A stretch of DNA of 64,000 nucleotides, taken from assembly GCA_030151255.1 (NCBI GenBank), contig JASLED010000026.1, forward strand, positions 1 to 64,000. Direction: 5' to 3'. This DNA is from Flavobacterium sp. Its GTDB lineage: Bacteria; Bacteroidota; Bacteroidia; Flavobacteriales; Flavobacteriaceae. Below the pieces are notes generated by a model. The model did not search any database. It was not told the origin of the DNA and worked only from the letters and a program-made list of their open reading frames with translations. Position numbers and translations under genes: made by a program. Each line of letters begins with the position of its first letter. Positions within the stretch are counted from its first letter, which is position 1. This document shows, one piece after another, positions 1 to 8,254 of the stretch.

Positions 1-212
1 AAAATGCTTTTGATGCTTTTATTGTTAGCAATCAAATTTATCAGAACATGGAATTGGAGGTTATCGTAAACGATATTATTGCACATTGCCAGCATTGTAA
101 TAAAGATTTTAAGGTAGAATATCATCGTTTCGTATGTCCTGACTGTGACACGCCATCGACCGATATTATACAAGGAAACGAATTATATATATCAAAAGTA
201 ATTTTTAAGTAA
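1..212 (+). CDS. hypA: HypA nickel chaperone, 3' part only
   Basis: The window opens inside this gene; about 69 C-terminal residues remain before TAA at 210. Two zinc-knuckle pairs are visible, CQHC and, 15 residues later, CPDC, which is the C-terminal zinc domain of HypA/HybF. The family passes nickel to HypB and on to [NiFe]-hydrogenase or, in some bacteria, urease. Here hypB follows after 21 bases and urease genes after that, with no hydrogenase in view, so a role in urease maturation is the simplest inference. The missing N-terminus should carry the Met-His nickel site. Confidence 0.85.
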   Translation, partial: NAFDAFIVSNQIYQNMELEVIVNDIIAHCQHCNKDFKVEYHRFVCPDCDTPSTDIIQGNELYISKVIFK

Positions 213-233
213 TCAGATTAAAGTATAAATAAA

Positions 234-941
234 ATGGCTAATCCAAAAAGTTTAGGAAATAGAGTAGGTTCGCTTCAGTGCGAAGACACTACTTTACACT
301 TGCTAAAAGCAAATGATTTTGTAGCAAACGCAATACGCGAACGATTAAAAGATATTTGCGTAATAAATGTTTGTTCTTCTCCAGGTTCTGGAAAAACAAC
401 TTTAATGCAAGAAACAGGAAAAAGATTATCTAAAGACTTAAATATCTCGGTTTTAGTAGGCGATCCAGAAACAGATAGAGATGCGGTGCGTATGCAAGAA
501 GTAGGCCTTAAAGCATTGCAAATTGTAACTGGAGGGATGTGTCATATCGATGCACAAATGATTTTACAAGCTTTGGATCATATTGAATTAGAAGGTGTAG
601 ATATTTTGTTTATTGAAAATGTAGGAAATCTACTTTGTCCATCTGCATTTGATTTAGGAGAAGATTATCGAGTTACACTTTTAGCAACAACTGAAGGAGA
701 TGATAAACCCAAAAAATACCCACGTATGTTTTTAACAAGTGAGTTAATGTTGGTTTCTAAATCAGATTTATTGCCGTATGTACCATTTACTGTAGAAAAT
801 GTAACAAAAGATGCCAGAGAAGTAAATCCAAATATCGAAGTAATTACAATAAGTACTTTAAAAGGAGATGGTATTGATCAATGGTGCAATTGGTTAAAAG
901 AAAAAGTAAAAGAAAAAAGAGCAAAAAATGTTGTAAAATAA
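234..941 (+). CDS. hypB: HypB nickel-insertion GTPase
   Basis: A 235-residue SIMIBI-class GTPase that works with HypA in nickel delivery. The P-loop SSPGSGKTT is at 48-56, the family motif FIENVGNLLCP at about 126-136, and the conserved Cys-His metal site (MCHID) at 102-106. SKSD near 175 fits the guanine-specificity motif. The N-terminus has no CxxCGC motif and no histidine-rich stretch, so it lacks the nickel-storage extensions of some HypB proteins. It sits between hypA and a ureE-like gene, which starts 5 bases after the stop codon, so the three are probably co-transcribed. Helicobacter is a known precedent for HypAB serving urease. Confidence 0.93.
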   Translation: MANPKSLGNRVGSLQCEDTTLHLLKANDFVANAIRERLKDICVINVCSSPGSGKTTLMQETGKRLSKDLNISVLVGDPETDRDAVRMQEVGLKALQIVTGGMCHIDAQMILQALDHIELEGVDILFIENVGNLLCPSAFDLGEDYRVTLLATTEGDDKPKKYPRMFLTSELMLVSKSDLLPYVPFTVENVTKDAREVNPNIEVITISTLKGDGIDQWCNWLKEKVKEKRAKNVVK

Positions 942-945
942 TCAG

Positions 946-1404
946 ATGCAATCAATTTTGATAATAGATAAGGTTCAGCCTCAACAGGAAATTCAAAACA
1001 ATGTTGATCTCTTCGAAATAGAATGGTTCGAAACGAAAAAACATTTGTTTAAACGAACTACAAAAGCTGGTGCTGAACTTCATCTACAAAAAGAAATGAA
1101 TACAGAATGGCAACAAGCTGATACATTGTATTGCAACGGACAGTTAGTGGCACAAATTTCAATTAAGCCTACATTGGTTGTTCGGTTTGTTTCTACTTCT
1201 GCAAAAGAAATTGCTGATTTTTGTTTTTATATAGGAAATAGACATTTACCATTATTTGTAAATAAGGCTGCTCAAGTATTTTACGTGCCTTATGATGGCA
1301 ATTTATACGAACAATTAATAGCTAAATTTAAAACAAACATCAGTTTAGAAAAACAACAATTGTTTTTGACACAATTAATGAAACAACAACAAAATAAACA
1401 ATAA
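946..1404 (+). CDS. ureE: UreE-like urease nickel metallochaperone, first copy
   Basis: A 152-residue protein recognised by the UreE C-terminal domain motif YIGNRHLPLFV, with the conserved metal-binding His at residue 100, and by the N-terminal pattern FEIEWFET. UreE dimers carry nickel to the UreDFG-apourease complex. There is no histidine-rich tail. A second UreE-like gene lies at 4581-5078, with the same IGNxHxPLFV motif and its His also at residue 100, so the cluster holds two divergent copies. This copy is placed directly after hypB and outside the ureABC-EFGD order. It could be a specialised HypB partner or a redundant copy. Confidence 0.85.
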   Translation: MQSILIIDKVQPQQEIQNNVDLFEIEWFETKKHLFKRTTKAGAELHLQKEMNTEWQQADTLYCNGQLVAQISIKPTLVVRFVSTSAKEIADFCFYIGNRHLPLFVNKAAQVFYVPYDGNLYEQLIAKFKTNISLEKQQLFLTQLMKQQQNKQ

Positions 1405-1497
1405 ATCACAAAGATTCTTATAGTAAAGAAAGTAATAATTACCCGTTTTAGACTAGCATAGTCAAGATTCGTATTACTCAATTTAGTACTATAAAAG

Positions 1498-1505
1498 TAT
1501 ATTTG
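1498..1505 (+). promoter_or_regulatory. Bacteroidota-type -7 box before exported orphan
   Basis: TATATTTG matches the TAnnTTTG -7 consensus and lies 33 bases before the ATG at 1539. No good -33 TTTG was found at the usual distance, so this is a weak call. Confidence 0.35.
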
Positions 1506-1538
1506 TATCAAATTAATCACACACAACGTATTATTAAA

Positions 1539-1931
1539 ATGAAAACATTATTTCGAATTATCGTTTTTTGTTTTTGCCTTTTCTGCTTTGGTTTTGTATC
1601 TGCAAACCAAACAACAAAAGGTACGCTAGGGTATTCCCTTGCTGATAGTACGGTTGTATACAAACAATTTCAGAAAGAAAAACAAACTAAAGTTTTTTGT
1701 CAAACTGAAATCGAAACAGAATACACTAAAAATAACGATAAAAATGATATCAAATTCAATCTAGAGAGTTTGAATCAAACGGTGTATTTTATTGTAATAG
1801 CTTCTTCTTTAGCCGCTAATACAGATTACTACAATGAGAAATTTTGCCCTATCGATATTCAACAAAATAGAGCAAAGTACCTTCTTTTTCATTCATTAAA
1901 AATTCCAAGTAATAGCACTTACTTATTTTAA
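1539..1931 (+). CDS. Exported protein of unknown function inside the urease cluster
   Basis: The ATG at 1539 gives a 130-residue product with a clear signal peptide: MKTLFR, a hydrophobic core rich in Phe, Cys and Leu, and probable cleavage after VSA near residue 22. An upstream TTG at 1503 would put 12 non-signal residues in front and is less likely. The mature part is about 108 residues, polar, with two cysteines. No family is recognised. It stands alone between ureE copy 1 and ureA, 134 bases after the former and 122 before the latter, with its own possible -7 box. The function is unknown, and a link to nickel or urea handling is only suggested by position. Confidence 0.6.
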   Translation: MKTLFRIIVFCFCLFCFGFVSANQTTKGTLGYSLADSTVVYKQFQKEKQTKVFCQTEIETEYTKNNDKNDIKFNLESLNQTVYFIVIASSLAANTDYYNEKFCPIDIQQNRAKYLLFHSLKIPSNSTYLF

Positions 1932-2053
1932 CTTCAAGAAGTGTTTTTTGGCACAATTTTAGTCAATTTTCTAAAAACATATCTATCAATGTACCAGTGT
2001 ATTTATTACATGTAGGTCAAATATTCTATTGTTCAATTTAATACAGATTCTGT

Positions 2054-2356
2054 ATGCATTTATTACCAAGAGAAACAGAAAAACTGCTTCTACATTTAGC
2101 AGGTGAGCTAGCTAAAAAACGCAAAGCACGTGGACTTAAATTAAATTATCCCGAGTCAATTGCGTACATAAGCAGTGAATTATTAGAGGCTGCCAGAGAC
2201 GGAAGGTCAGTAGCAGATTTAATGCAATTTGGAGCTACACTATTAACTCGTGACGATGTAATGGAAGGAATTCCAGAAATGATTCACGATGTTCAAATTG
2301 AGGCTACGTTTCCAGATGGAACAAAATTGGTAACTGTTCATAATCCTATTCGTTAA
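2054..2356 (+). CDS. ureA: Urease gamma subunit
   Basis: This 100-residue protein has the full length of a free-standing UreA and the family landmarks MHLLPRETEKLL at the start, RGLKLNYPE near 25-34, and the VMEGIPEMIHDVQIEATFPDG region near 74-94. It is the small structural subunit of the (UreABC)3 nickel enzyme that splits urea to ammonia and carbamate in the cytoplasm. ureB follows after 17 bases. The separate 100- and 124-residue subunits show the three-gene bacterial architecture rather than the fused UreA of Helicobacter. Confidence 0.97.
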   Translation: MHLLPRETEKLLLHLAGELAKKRKARGLKLNYPESIAYISSELLEAARDGRSVADLMQFGATLLTRDDVMEGIPEMIHDVQIEATFPDGTKLVTVHNPIR

Positions 2357-2373
2357 TTATAAAATTTGAAAAT

Positions 2374-2748
2374 ATGATTCCAGGAGAATATATTGTTAAA
2401 AATGAAGATATTATTTGCAACGAAGGTAGAGAAGTAACAACAATAACCGTAACAAATAAAGGAGATAGACCTATACAAGTAGGATCGCATTATCATTTTT
2501 TCGAAGTAAATAAAATGATGGAGTTTAACCGTGCTTTGGCATTCGGAAAACGTTTAAATATTATTGCAAGTACAGCCGTTCGTTTTGAACCAGGCGAAGA
2601 GAAAGAAATAGAACTTGTGCCGTTTGCAGGTGCTCGTAAAATTTATGGACACAATGATTTAGTAAATGGAGAAACTATTTCTGAAGGAGCTAAAGCAGAG
2701 GCAATGAAAAAAGTGGAAAGACAATACTTTAAAAACAAAGCACAATGA
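2374..2748 (+). CDS. ureB: Urease beta subunit
   Basis: A 124-residue UreB with the expected start (MIPGEYI), the GDRPIQVGSHYHFFEVN motif near 33-47, and RFEPGEEKEIELVPFAG near 72-88. It packs on UreC in the urease trimer. The C-terminus is about 20 residues longer than the shortest family members and is lysine-rich. Its stop codon overlaps the ureC start (ATGA at 2745-2748), which implies translational coupling. Confidence 0.97.
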   Translation: MIPGEYIVKNEDIICNEGREVTTITVTNKGDRPIQVGSHYHFFEVNKMMEFNRALAFGKRLNIIASTAVRFEPGEEKEIELVPFAGARKIYGHNDLVNGETISEGAKAEAMKKVERQYFKNKAQ

Positions 2749-4466
2749 GTTTAAAAGTTAGCAGAGTAAATTATAGCGCAATATTTGGACCAACAGTAGG
2801 AGATAAAGTGCGTTTAGGTGATACAGAAATTATTGTAGAAATAGAAAAAGATTTTGCTAGCTACGGTGATGAAAGCAAATTTGGAGGAGGTAAAACAGTT
2901 CGTGACGGAATGTTACAATCTTCAAAACACTTAAGCCACGAAGGGGTGCTAGATATGGTAATTACCGGAGCAATTGTTATTGATCACTGGGGAATTGTAA
3001 AAGGAGATATCGGAATTAAAGACGGAAAAATTGTAGGCGTAGGTAGAGCGGGTAACCCAGATACGATGGACAATGTTTCGCCAAATATGATTATCGGTGC
3101 ATCTACAGAGGTACATGGTGGTTCTGGATTTATTGTTACAGCAGGTGGTATAGATACACATATTCACTACATCAGTCCTACGCAAATTGAAACAGCTTTA
3201 TACAGCGGAGTTACAACAATGATTGGAGGAGGTACAGGTCCTGCGGATGGTACAAATGCAACTACAGTTACACCCGGAAAATGGAGTATGAAACGCATGA
3301 TGCAGGCTACTGATAATTTACCAATGAACTTCGGTTTTTTTGGAAAAGGAAATGTAGGTACTGAAGAACCAATTATTGAGCAAATTGAAGCTGGAGCATT
3401 AGGAGTAAAAATCCATGAAGATTGGGGAGCAACTCCTGCAACAATTGATAGAGCTTTGTCTGTTGCTGATAAATACGATGTACAAGTAGCAATTCACACT
3501 GATACATTAAACGAAGCAGGATTTTTGGAAGATACAATGCAAGCAATTAACGGACGTGTTATCCATACTTTTCATACAGAAGGAGCTGGTGGAGGTCACG
3601 CGCCAGATATTATTAAAGCAGCAATGTATCCAAATGTACTTCCTGCATCAACAAACCCAACTCGTCCGTTTACAAAAAATACAATTGATGAGCATTTAGA
3701 TATGTTGATGGTTTGTCACCATTTAAGCAAAGATATTCCAGAAGATGTTGCATTTGCAGATTCTCGTATTCGCCCTGAAACAATTGCGGCTGAAGATATT
3801 TTACAAGATCAAGGTGTATTTAGCATCATGAGTTCTGACTCTCAAGCAATGGGACGTGTAGGCGAAGTAGTAACCAGAACTTGGCAAACGGCCGATAAGA
3901 TGAAAAAACAAATTGGTAGTTTGCAAGAAGATGAAGGAAATGGAAACGACAATTTCCGTGCAAAACGTTACGTAGCAAAATATACAATTAACCCTGCAAT
4001 TGCCCATGGTGTATCAAATTATATAGGATCAATTGAACCAGGAAAAATAGCCGATTTAGTTATCTGGAAACCAGCATTATTTGGAGCAAAACCAGAAATG
4101 ATTATAAAAGGTGGTATGATTGCTGCTTCAAAAATGGGAGATGCTAATGCTTCTATTCCAACACCACAGCCAATCATTTTAAGAACTATGTATGGAGGAT
4201 TAGGAAAAGCAGTGAACAAAACGTGTTTTACATTCGTATCTAAAGTTTCTTTAGAAAAAGGAATTCAAGAAGAATACGGAGTAGAAAGAACTCTTCTTCC
4301 AATTAAAAATTGCCGTAACATTTCTAAGGCAAATATGATTCACAATAATGCAACACCAGAAATTATTGTAAATCCAGAAAATTATGAAGTAAGTATTGAT
4401 GGCAAAAAAATTACTTGTCAGCCAATTGACGAAGTAGCTTTAGGACAGCGATATTTCTTATTTTAA
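2745..4466 (+). CDS. ureC: Urease alpha subunit, catalytic
   Basis: The 573-residue catalytic subunit, a normal family length. The nickel and active-site residues are all present: His139 and His141 (DTHIH), the lysine to be carbamylated at 222 (GVKIHEDWG), His251 (HTDT), His277 in HTFHTEGAGGGH, the flap Cys324-His325 (MVCHH), and Asp365 (SSDSQAMGR). It should therefore be an active enzyme once nickel is inserted by UreD/F/G/E. It is the last gene before a strong hairpin at 4511-4541 that separates the structural genes from the accessory genes. Confidence 0.98.
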   Translation: MSLKVSRVNYSAIFGPTVGDKVRLGDTEIIVEIEKDFASYGDESKFGGGKTVRDGMLQSSKHLSHEGVLDMVITGAIVIDHWGIVKGDIGIKDGKIVGVGRAGNPDTMDNVSPNMIIGASTEVHGGSGFIVTAGGIDTHIHYISPTQIETALYSGVTTMIGGGTGPADGTNATTVTPGKWSMKRMMQATDNLPMNFGFFGKGNVGTEEPIIEQIEAGALGVKIHEDWGATPATIDRALSVADKYDVQVAIHTDTLNEAGFLEDTMQAINGRVIHTFHTEGAGGGHAPDIIKAAMYPNVLPASTNPTRPFTKNTIDEHLDMLMVCHHLSKDIPEDVAFADSRIRPETIAAEDILQDQGVFSIMSSDSQAMGRVGEVVTRTWQTADKMKKQIGSLQEDEGNGNDNFRAKRYVAKYTINPAIAHGVSNYIGSIEPGKIADLVIWKPALFGAKPEMIIKGGMIAASKMGDANASIPTPQPIILRTMYGGLGKAVNKTCFTFVSKVSLEKGIQEEYGVERTLLPIKNCRNISKANMIHNNATPEIIVNPENYEVSIDGKKITCQPIDEVALGQRYFLF

Positions 4467-4510
4467 TATCAAAAGAAAACAACAGAAAATTCAATCATTA
4501 CCAAAACCAT

Positions 4511-4541
4511 GAATACAAGGGGTATTTTATCCCTTGTATTC
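4511..4541 (+). terminator. Hairpin between ureC and second ureE
   Basis: A perfect 11-bp stem (GAATACAAGGG / CCCTTGTATTC) with a 9-base loop is followed by a short T-rich stretch. It lies 45 bases after the ureC stop and 40 before ureE copy 2. As a terminator or attenuator it would lower expression of the accessory genes relative to ureABC. It could also be an RNA-processing or 3'-end stability element. Confidence 0.65.
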
Positions 4542-4580
4542 TACTTTTTGAAAAGCGAATAGATAATCTTAGAAATAAAA

Positions 4581-5078
4581 ATGTTAGTAACAGCAGCAAT
4601 CAGAAGCGCTAAACTTGAAAATGAAACCAAATCTATTGATTTTTTAAATATAGAATGGTATCAAACTTCAAAGCGAATTCAAAGGCTTATCACAGATGGA
4701 GGTAAGGATGTAGCTATCCGTTTTTTGAGTAAAGGTCAGGATTTAAAACAAGGAGATGTTTTATACGAAGACAACAACTCAATAATTGTTGTTTCTATTC
4801 TTCCTTGTGAAGTTATTGTACTAAATACAACCGATTTAATTACGTTAGGATACATTTCTTATGAAATAGGTAATAAGCACGTTCCTCTTTTTGTAGAAGA
4901 CAATCAGCTTTATATGCCTTACGAAAGATCAATGTACAATTGGTTAAAAAACAATGGATATTCTCCAGAATTAAAACAAGCAAAATTGCTTCATCCATTA
5001 AATGCCAATGTCGATTTTGATCAACATAAGAAAATTACATTTACACCGCCAAAAAGCGGATTATCATTAAAATTATAA
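4581..5078 (+). CDS. ureE: UreE urease nickel metallochaperone, second copy
   Basis: This 165-residue copy sits in the usual place, directly before ureF. The motif YEIGNKHVPLFV places the conserved metal His at residue 100, and FLNIEWYQT near 21-29 parallels FEIEWFET of copy 1. The C-terminus ends in a proline/serine segment instead of a His-rich tail. Only 3 bases separate it from ureF. Gene order makes this the canonical UreE, and copy 1 at 946-1404 the extra one. Similarity between the copies is clear but patchy, so they are not a recent duplication. Confidence 0.88.
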   Translation: MLVTAAIRSAKLENETKSIDFLNIEWYQTSKRIQRLITDGGKDVAIRFLSKGQDLKQGDVLYEDNNSIIVVSILPCEVIVLNTTDLITLGYISYEIGNKHVPLFVEDNQLYMPYERSMYNWLKNNGYSPELKQAKLLHPLNANVDFDQHKKITFTPPKSGLSLKL

Positions 5079-5081
5079 ATC

Positions 5082-5774
5082 ATGCAAGATACATTTTTAG
5101 GAAGGTTATTGCACTTAGCAGACCCAACTTTGCCAATTGGTGGTTACACACTTTCAAACGGATTAGAAACCTATGTACAAAATGGTATAGTGTGTGATAA
5201 ATCTTCAGCCGATCAATACGTTAGGCATAACTTATGGTACAATCTCAAATATAATGATGCTGCTTTAATGAAGCTAGCTTATGATGCAACAATACAAGAA
5301 AATTTAGAAGAACTTATATTGTTAGATCAAGAGTGTAATGCACTAAAAGCACCTAGAGAAGTAAGAGAAGGAAGCCAAAAGCTTGGCATGAGAATGTTTA
5401 AGATTTTTAGCAGATACAGTGCCGAACACAAAGTTGTAAGTGCTTGGAATGAATTGATAAAATGTAAAAAAGTTTATAATCACAATTGTATCATGTTCGG
5501 AATTTTTGCTGCAGTAATGGATATTCCAATTGTAGAAGCAATGCATGCCTATTATTACAACGCAGCAATTGGTATGGTAACAAATGCCGTAAAGCTAGTG
5601 CCGCTTGGTCAGTTAGACGGGCAAGATATATTGTATTATTTACATGATGGTTTATTACAATTAAGTGAAGAATCATTGACAATGGATAGAAATCTAATTG
5701 GACTGTGTAATATAGGCTTTGATATTCGTTGTATGCAACACGAATACCTTTATTCCAGAATCTATTTATCATAG
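5082..5774 (+). CDS. ureF: Urease accessory protein UreF
   Basis: A 230-residue protein with the UreF signature near the N-terminus (LLHLADPTLPIGGYTLSNGLE) and the helical body typical of the family. The 'APREVREGSQKLG' segment near 90-102 matches the conserved UreF core. UreF bridges UreD and the UreG GTPase and checks fidelity of metal insertion. It follows ureE copy 2 by 3 bases and precedes ureG by 21. Confidence 0.95.
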   Translation: MQDTFLGRLLHLADPTLPIGGYTLSNGLETYVQNGIVCDKSSADQYVRHNLWYNLKYNDAALMKLAYDATIQENLEELILLDQECNALKAPREVREGSQKLGMRMFKIFSRYSAEHKVVSAWNELIKCKKVYNHNCIMFGIFAAVMDIPIVEAMHAYYYNAAIGMVTNAVKLVPLGQLDGQDILYYLHDGLLQLSEESLTMDRNLIGLCNIGFDIRCMQHEYLYSRIYLS

Positions 5775-5795
5775 AAAACTAAAACAACAACTAAA

Positions 5796-6434
5796 ATGGA
5801 AGATAGAAAATACGTAAAAATAGGAGTAGGCGGACCTGTAGGATCAGGTAAAACTGCTTTATTAGAAAGTTTAAGTCGCCGATTAATAAATGAATATGAC
5901 TTGGCTGTAATAACCAACGATATTTACACACGAGTAGATGCAGAATTTATGGCAAAAAATAGTTTATTGCCAAAAGACCGAATTATTGGTGTAGAAACAG
6001 GAGGATGCCCACACACTGCCATTAGAGAAGATGCAAGTATGAATCTTGAAGCGGTGGAAGAATTGGCTAATCGTTTTCCTAATTTAGAATTAATTTTTAT
6101 CGAAAGTGGTGGAGACAATCTTTCATCTACTTTTAGTCCAGATTTGGCAGATGTAACCATATTTGTGTTAGATGTAGCAGAAGGAGAAAAAATGCCAAGT
6201 AAAGGAGGGCCAGCTATTACACGTTCTGATTTATTGTTAATCAATAAAAAAGATTTAGCTCCATATGTTGGTGCAGACTTAAATGTAATGGAAACAGATG
6301 CAAAACGCGTGCGCAAAGGAACTCCGTTTTTGTTTTCGAATTTAAAAACAGGTGAAGGCTTAGAAGATATCGTAGGTTGGATTAAAAAATATGCTTTATT
6401 AGAAGATATTGATGAACCAAATTTATTGAGATAA
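5796..6434 (+). CDS. ureG: Urease GTPase UreG
   Basis: A 212-residue SIMIBI GTPase. The P-loop GGPVGSGKTA is at 12-21, the Cys-Pro-His metal motif at 71-73 (GGCPHTAIREDASMN), and the NKKDLAPYVGADL specificity region near 150. UreG powers nickel and carbonate insertion into apourease together with UreD, UreF and UreE. No N-terminal histidine stretch is present. ureD begins 2 bases after its stop. Confidence 0.98.
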   Translation: MEDRKYVKIGVGGPVGSGKTALLESLSRRLINEYDLAVITNDIYTRVDAEFMAKNSLLPKDRIIGVETGGCPHTAIREDASMNLEAVEELANRFPNLELIFIESGGDNLSSTFSPDLADVTIFVLDVAEGEKMPSKGGPAITRSDLLLINKKDLAPYVGADLNVMETDAKRVRKGTPFLFSNLKTGEGLEDIVGWIKKYALLEDIDEPNLLR

Positions 6435-6435
6435 A

Positions 6436-7230
6436 ATGATAAGTTACTTAAATATAAAGATTGAGCAACGTGAGGGAAATTCTTTTATGAAAGATGCTTA
6501 CGTTACTCAACCTTTTAGAATTGTGCCAGTGGGGCAGTATAAGCGTGATCAGGCGGCTTATTTAATGATTATGAGTTCGTCTCCAGGGCTTTTAGATAAT
6601 GACGATCATAGAATATCAATTGATTTGGCAGAAAACACCAAATTGCAATTACAAACACAAGCATATCAACGTCTTTTTCATATGAAAAATAAGTCTGTAC
6701 AAACGACAACTATTAATATGAAAAAAGGCAGTGCTTTTTCCTATGTGCCACATCCTGTTGTGCCTCAAAACTCATCTACTTTCATTAGTCAAAACAAAGT
6801 AAATATGGAAGATGATTGTCATTTTTTACTTTCGGATATTATTACTTGTGGAAGAAAAATGTCGGGAGAAATATTTGAATACAAACATTTTCAAAATCTT
6901 ACTGAAGTATTTGCCAATCAAAAATTAGTAATTAAAGATAACGTGCTGTTACAACCTGAGTTATTACCCATTATGGGAATGGGAATTTTGGAAGGTTTTA
7001 CACACCAAGGTACCTTAATTTACTATAATACAGCTAATGTTTCTGTATTGGATTTTATTTCTCAATTTCAGGACAAATATGGCAATTTAGAACATGTAGA
7101 ATTTGGTATAAGTCAATTAGAAGGCAACGGATTTATGTTGCGCGTATTAGGACAAGGTGCTGAAAAACTATTTAATATTTTTCAAGAAATACAACAAGTG
7201 TTGTGGAATGAAATCTTTCTAAAAGCATAA
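6436..7230 (+). CDS. ureD: Urease accessory protein UreD (UreH)
   Basis: This 264-residue protein has UreD landmarks: QTQAYQRLFHMK near 75-86, YVPHPVVPQNSSTF near 108-121, and the ITCGRKMSGE segment near 141-150. UreD binds apourease and, with UreF and UreG, forms the tunnel through which nickel moves. It is last of the EFGD set, 2 bases after ureG. A urea transporter gene follows after 38 bases, probably on the same transcript. Confidence 0.93.
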   Translation: MISYLNIKIEQREGNSFMKDAYVTQPFRIVPVGQYKRDQAAYLMIMSSSPGLLDNDDHRISIDLAENTKLQLQTQAYQRLFHMKNKSVQTTTINMKKGSAFSYVPHPVVPQNSSTFISQNKVNMEDDCHFLLSDIITCGRKMSGEIFEYKHFQNLTEVFANQKLVIKDNVLLQPELLPIMGMGILEGFTHQGTLIYYNTANVSVLDFISQFQDKYGNLEHVEFGISQLEGNGFMLRVLGQGAEKLFNIFQEIQQVLWNEIFLKA

Positions 7231-7268
7231 CTAATTCAAAATAATAAATAAGCTAATAACAAAACATT

Positions 7269-8177
7269 ATGAAAGAACTTATTGTCCACAACACAAAAGC
7301 ATTTTTTAGAGGCTTTGGGCAGATTATGCTTCAAGAAAATGGATTTACAGGTCTGTTGTTTTTTGGAGCAATTTATTACGATTCAACCGAAATGGCATTT
7401 GCTGCTGCATTAAGTAACATTGTTGCTATTATCACAGCAAAAGTGTTGAGGTATAATAAAGAGAATATAGAAAAAGGTTTGTATGGTTTTAATGCTTGCC
7501 TAATAGGTGTGGCACTTATGTTTTACTTTCAGCCAAGTTTGTGGGTATATATTCTAATGGTATTAGCATCAATTACGTCAACATTAATTATGGAATGGGC
7601 CATTAAAAAAGAATTGCCTGCTTATACGTTTCCTTTTGTTTTATTAACATGGGTTTCATTATTAGCAATGAGTATTTCCGGTTTGGCTATAAAAGCGGTT
7701 CCTGATCATTTTGTAGATATTGTAGAATTAGACGATTTTTTAATACAAGGACATGCATTTGGGCAGGTTATTTTTCAGGGTAGCTTTTTGGCAGGTGTTG
7801 TTTTCTTTTTAGGTGTTTTTATCAATCGCCCTTTACAAGCTCTTTATGGTTTTGTTGCCGTAATTATTAGCGTTTATATTTCACATAGCAGCCATGCTTC
7901 TAATGCTTTAATTACAGAAGGTGTTTTTAGTTTCAATGCAGTTTTATGCGGTATTGCAATGGGTGAAGACAAGGTGAGAGCTGGAGTTTATGTGCTAATT
8001 AGCGTAATTATTGCTACATATTTTGATATTTATTTGATTCAAAACGGATGGACTACATTAACTTTCCCTTTTGTTGTGGCAATGTGGGTGATGTATCCTA
8101 TTAAACGATTTGATAATTGGACCGTTAAAAAATTGGATAAAATTGGTTTTAATCGATTTATTGACAAGCTATTTTAA
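7269..8177 (+). CDS. Urea transporter (UT family)
   Basis: A 302-residue multi-spanning membrane protein with roughly ten hydrophobic helices in two homologous halves. The urea-transporter signature appears twice: LPAYTFPFVLLTW near 117-129 and TLTFPFVVAMW near 263-273. UT channels let urea cross the inner membrane down its gradient, so this gene feeds the urease. Its place at the end of the urease gene run, on the same strand, supports the assignment. Confidence 0.93.
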   Translation: MKELIVHNTKAFFRGFGQIMLQENGFTGLLFFGAIYYDSTEMAFAAALSNIVAIITAKVLRYNKENIEKGLYGFNACLIGVALMFYFQPSLWVYILMVLASITSTLIMEWAIKKELPAYTFPFVLLTWVSLLAMSISGLAIKAVPDHFVDIVELDDFLIQGHAFGQVIFQGSFLAGVVFFLGVFINRPLQALYGFVAVIISVYISHSSHASNALITEGVFSFNAVLCGIAMGEDKVRAGVYVLISVIIATYFDIYLIQNGWTTLTFPFVVAMWVMYPIKRFDNWTVKKLDKIGFNRFIDKLF

Positions 8178-8254
8178 CCCAAAATATATCATTATATTTG
8201 AGTATATTATAACTAGTTTAATTTATAATTCATTTTTTATTATTTCGATGTAAT

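Noticed and set aside
1290..1526. Antisense frame over the end of ureE copy 1
   Set aside because: Overlaps a convincing gene and shows a low-complexity Phe/Cys composition.
1503..1538. TTG start for the exported orphan
   Set aside because: It would place polar residues before the signal peptide; the ATG at 1539 is a better start.
2949..4219. Several antisense frames within ureC
   Set aside because: All lie opposite an intact catalytic subunit with complete active site.
5924..6316. 130-codon open frame on the - strand inside ureG
   Set aside because: Fully antisense to a clear GTPase gene; composition follows the complementary codons and no motif is visible.
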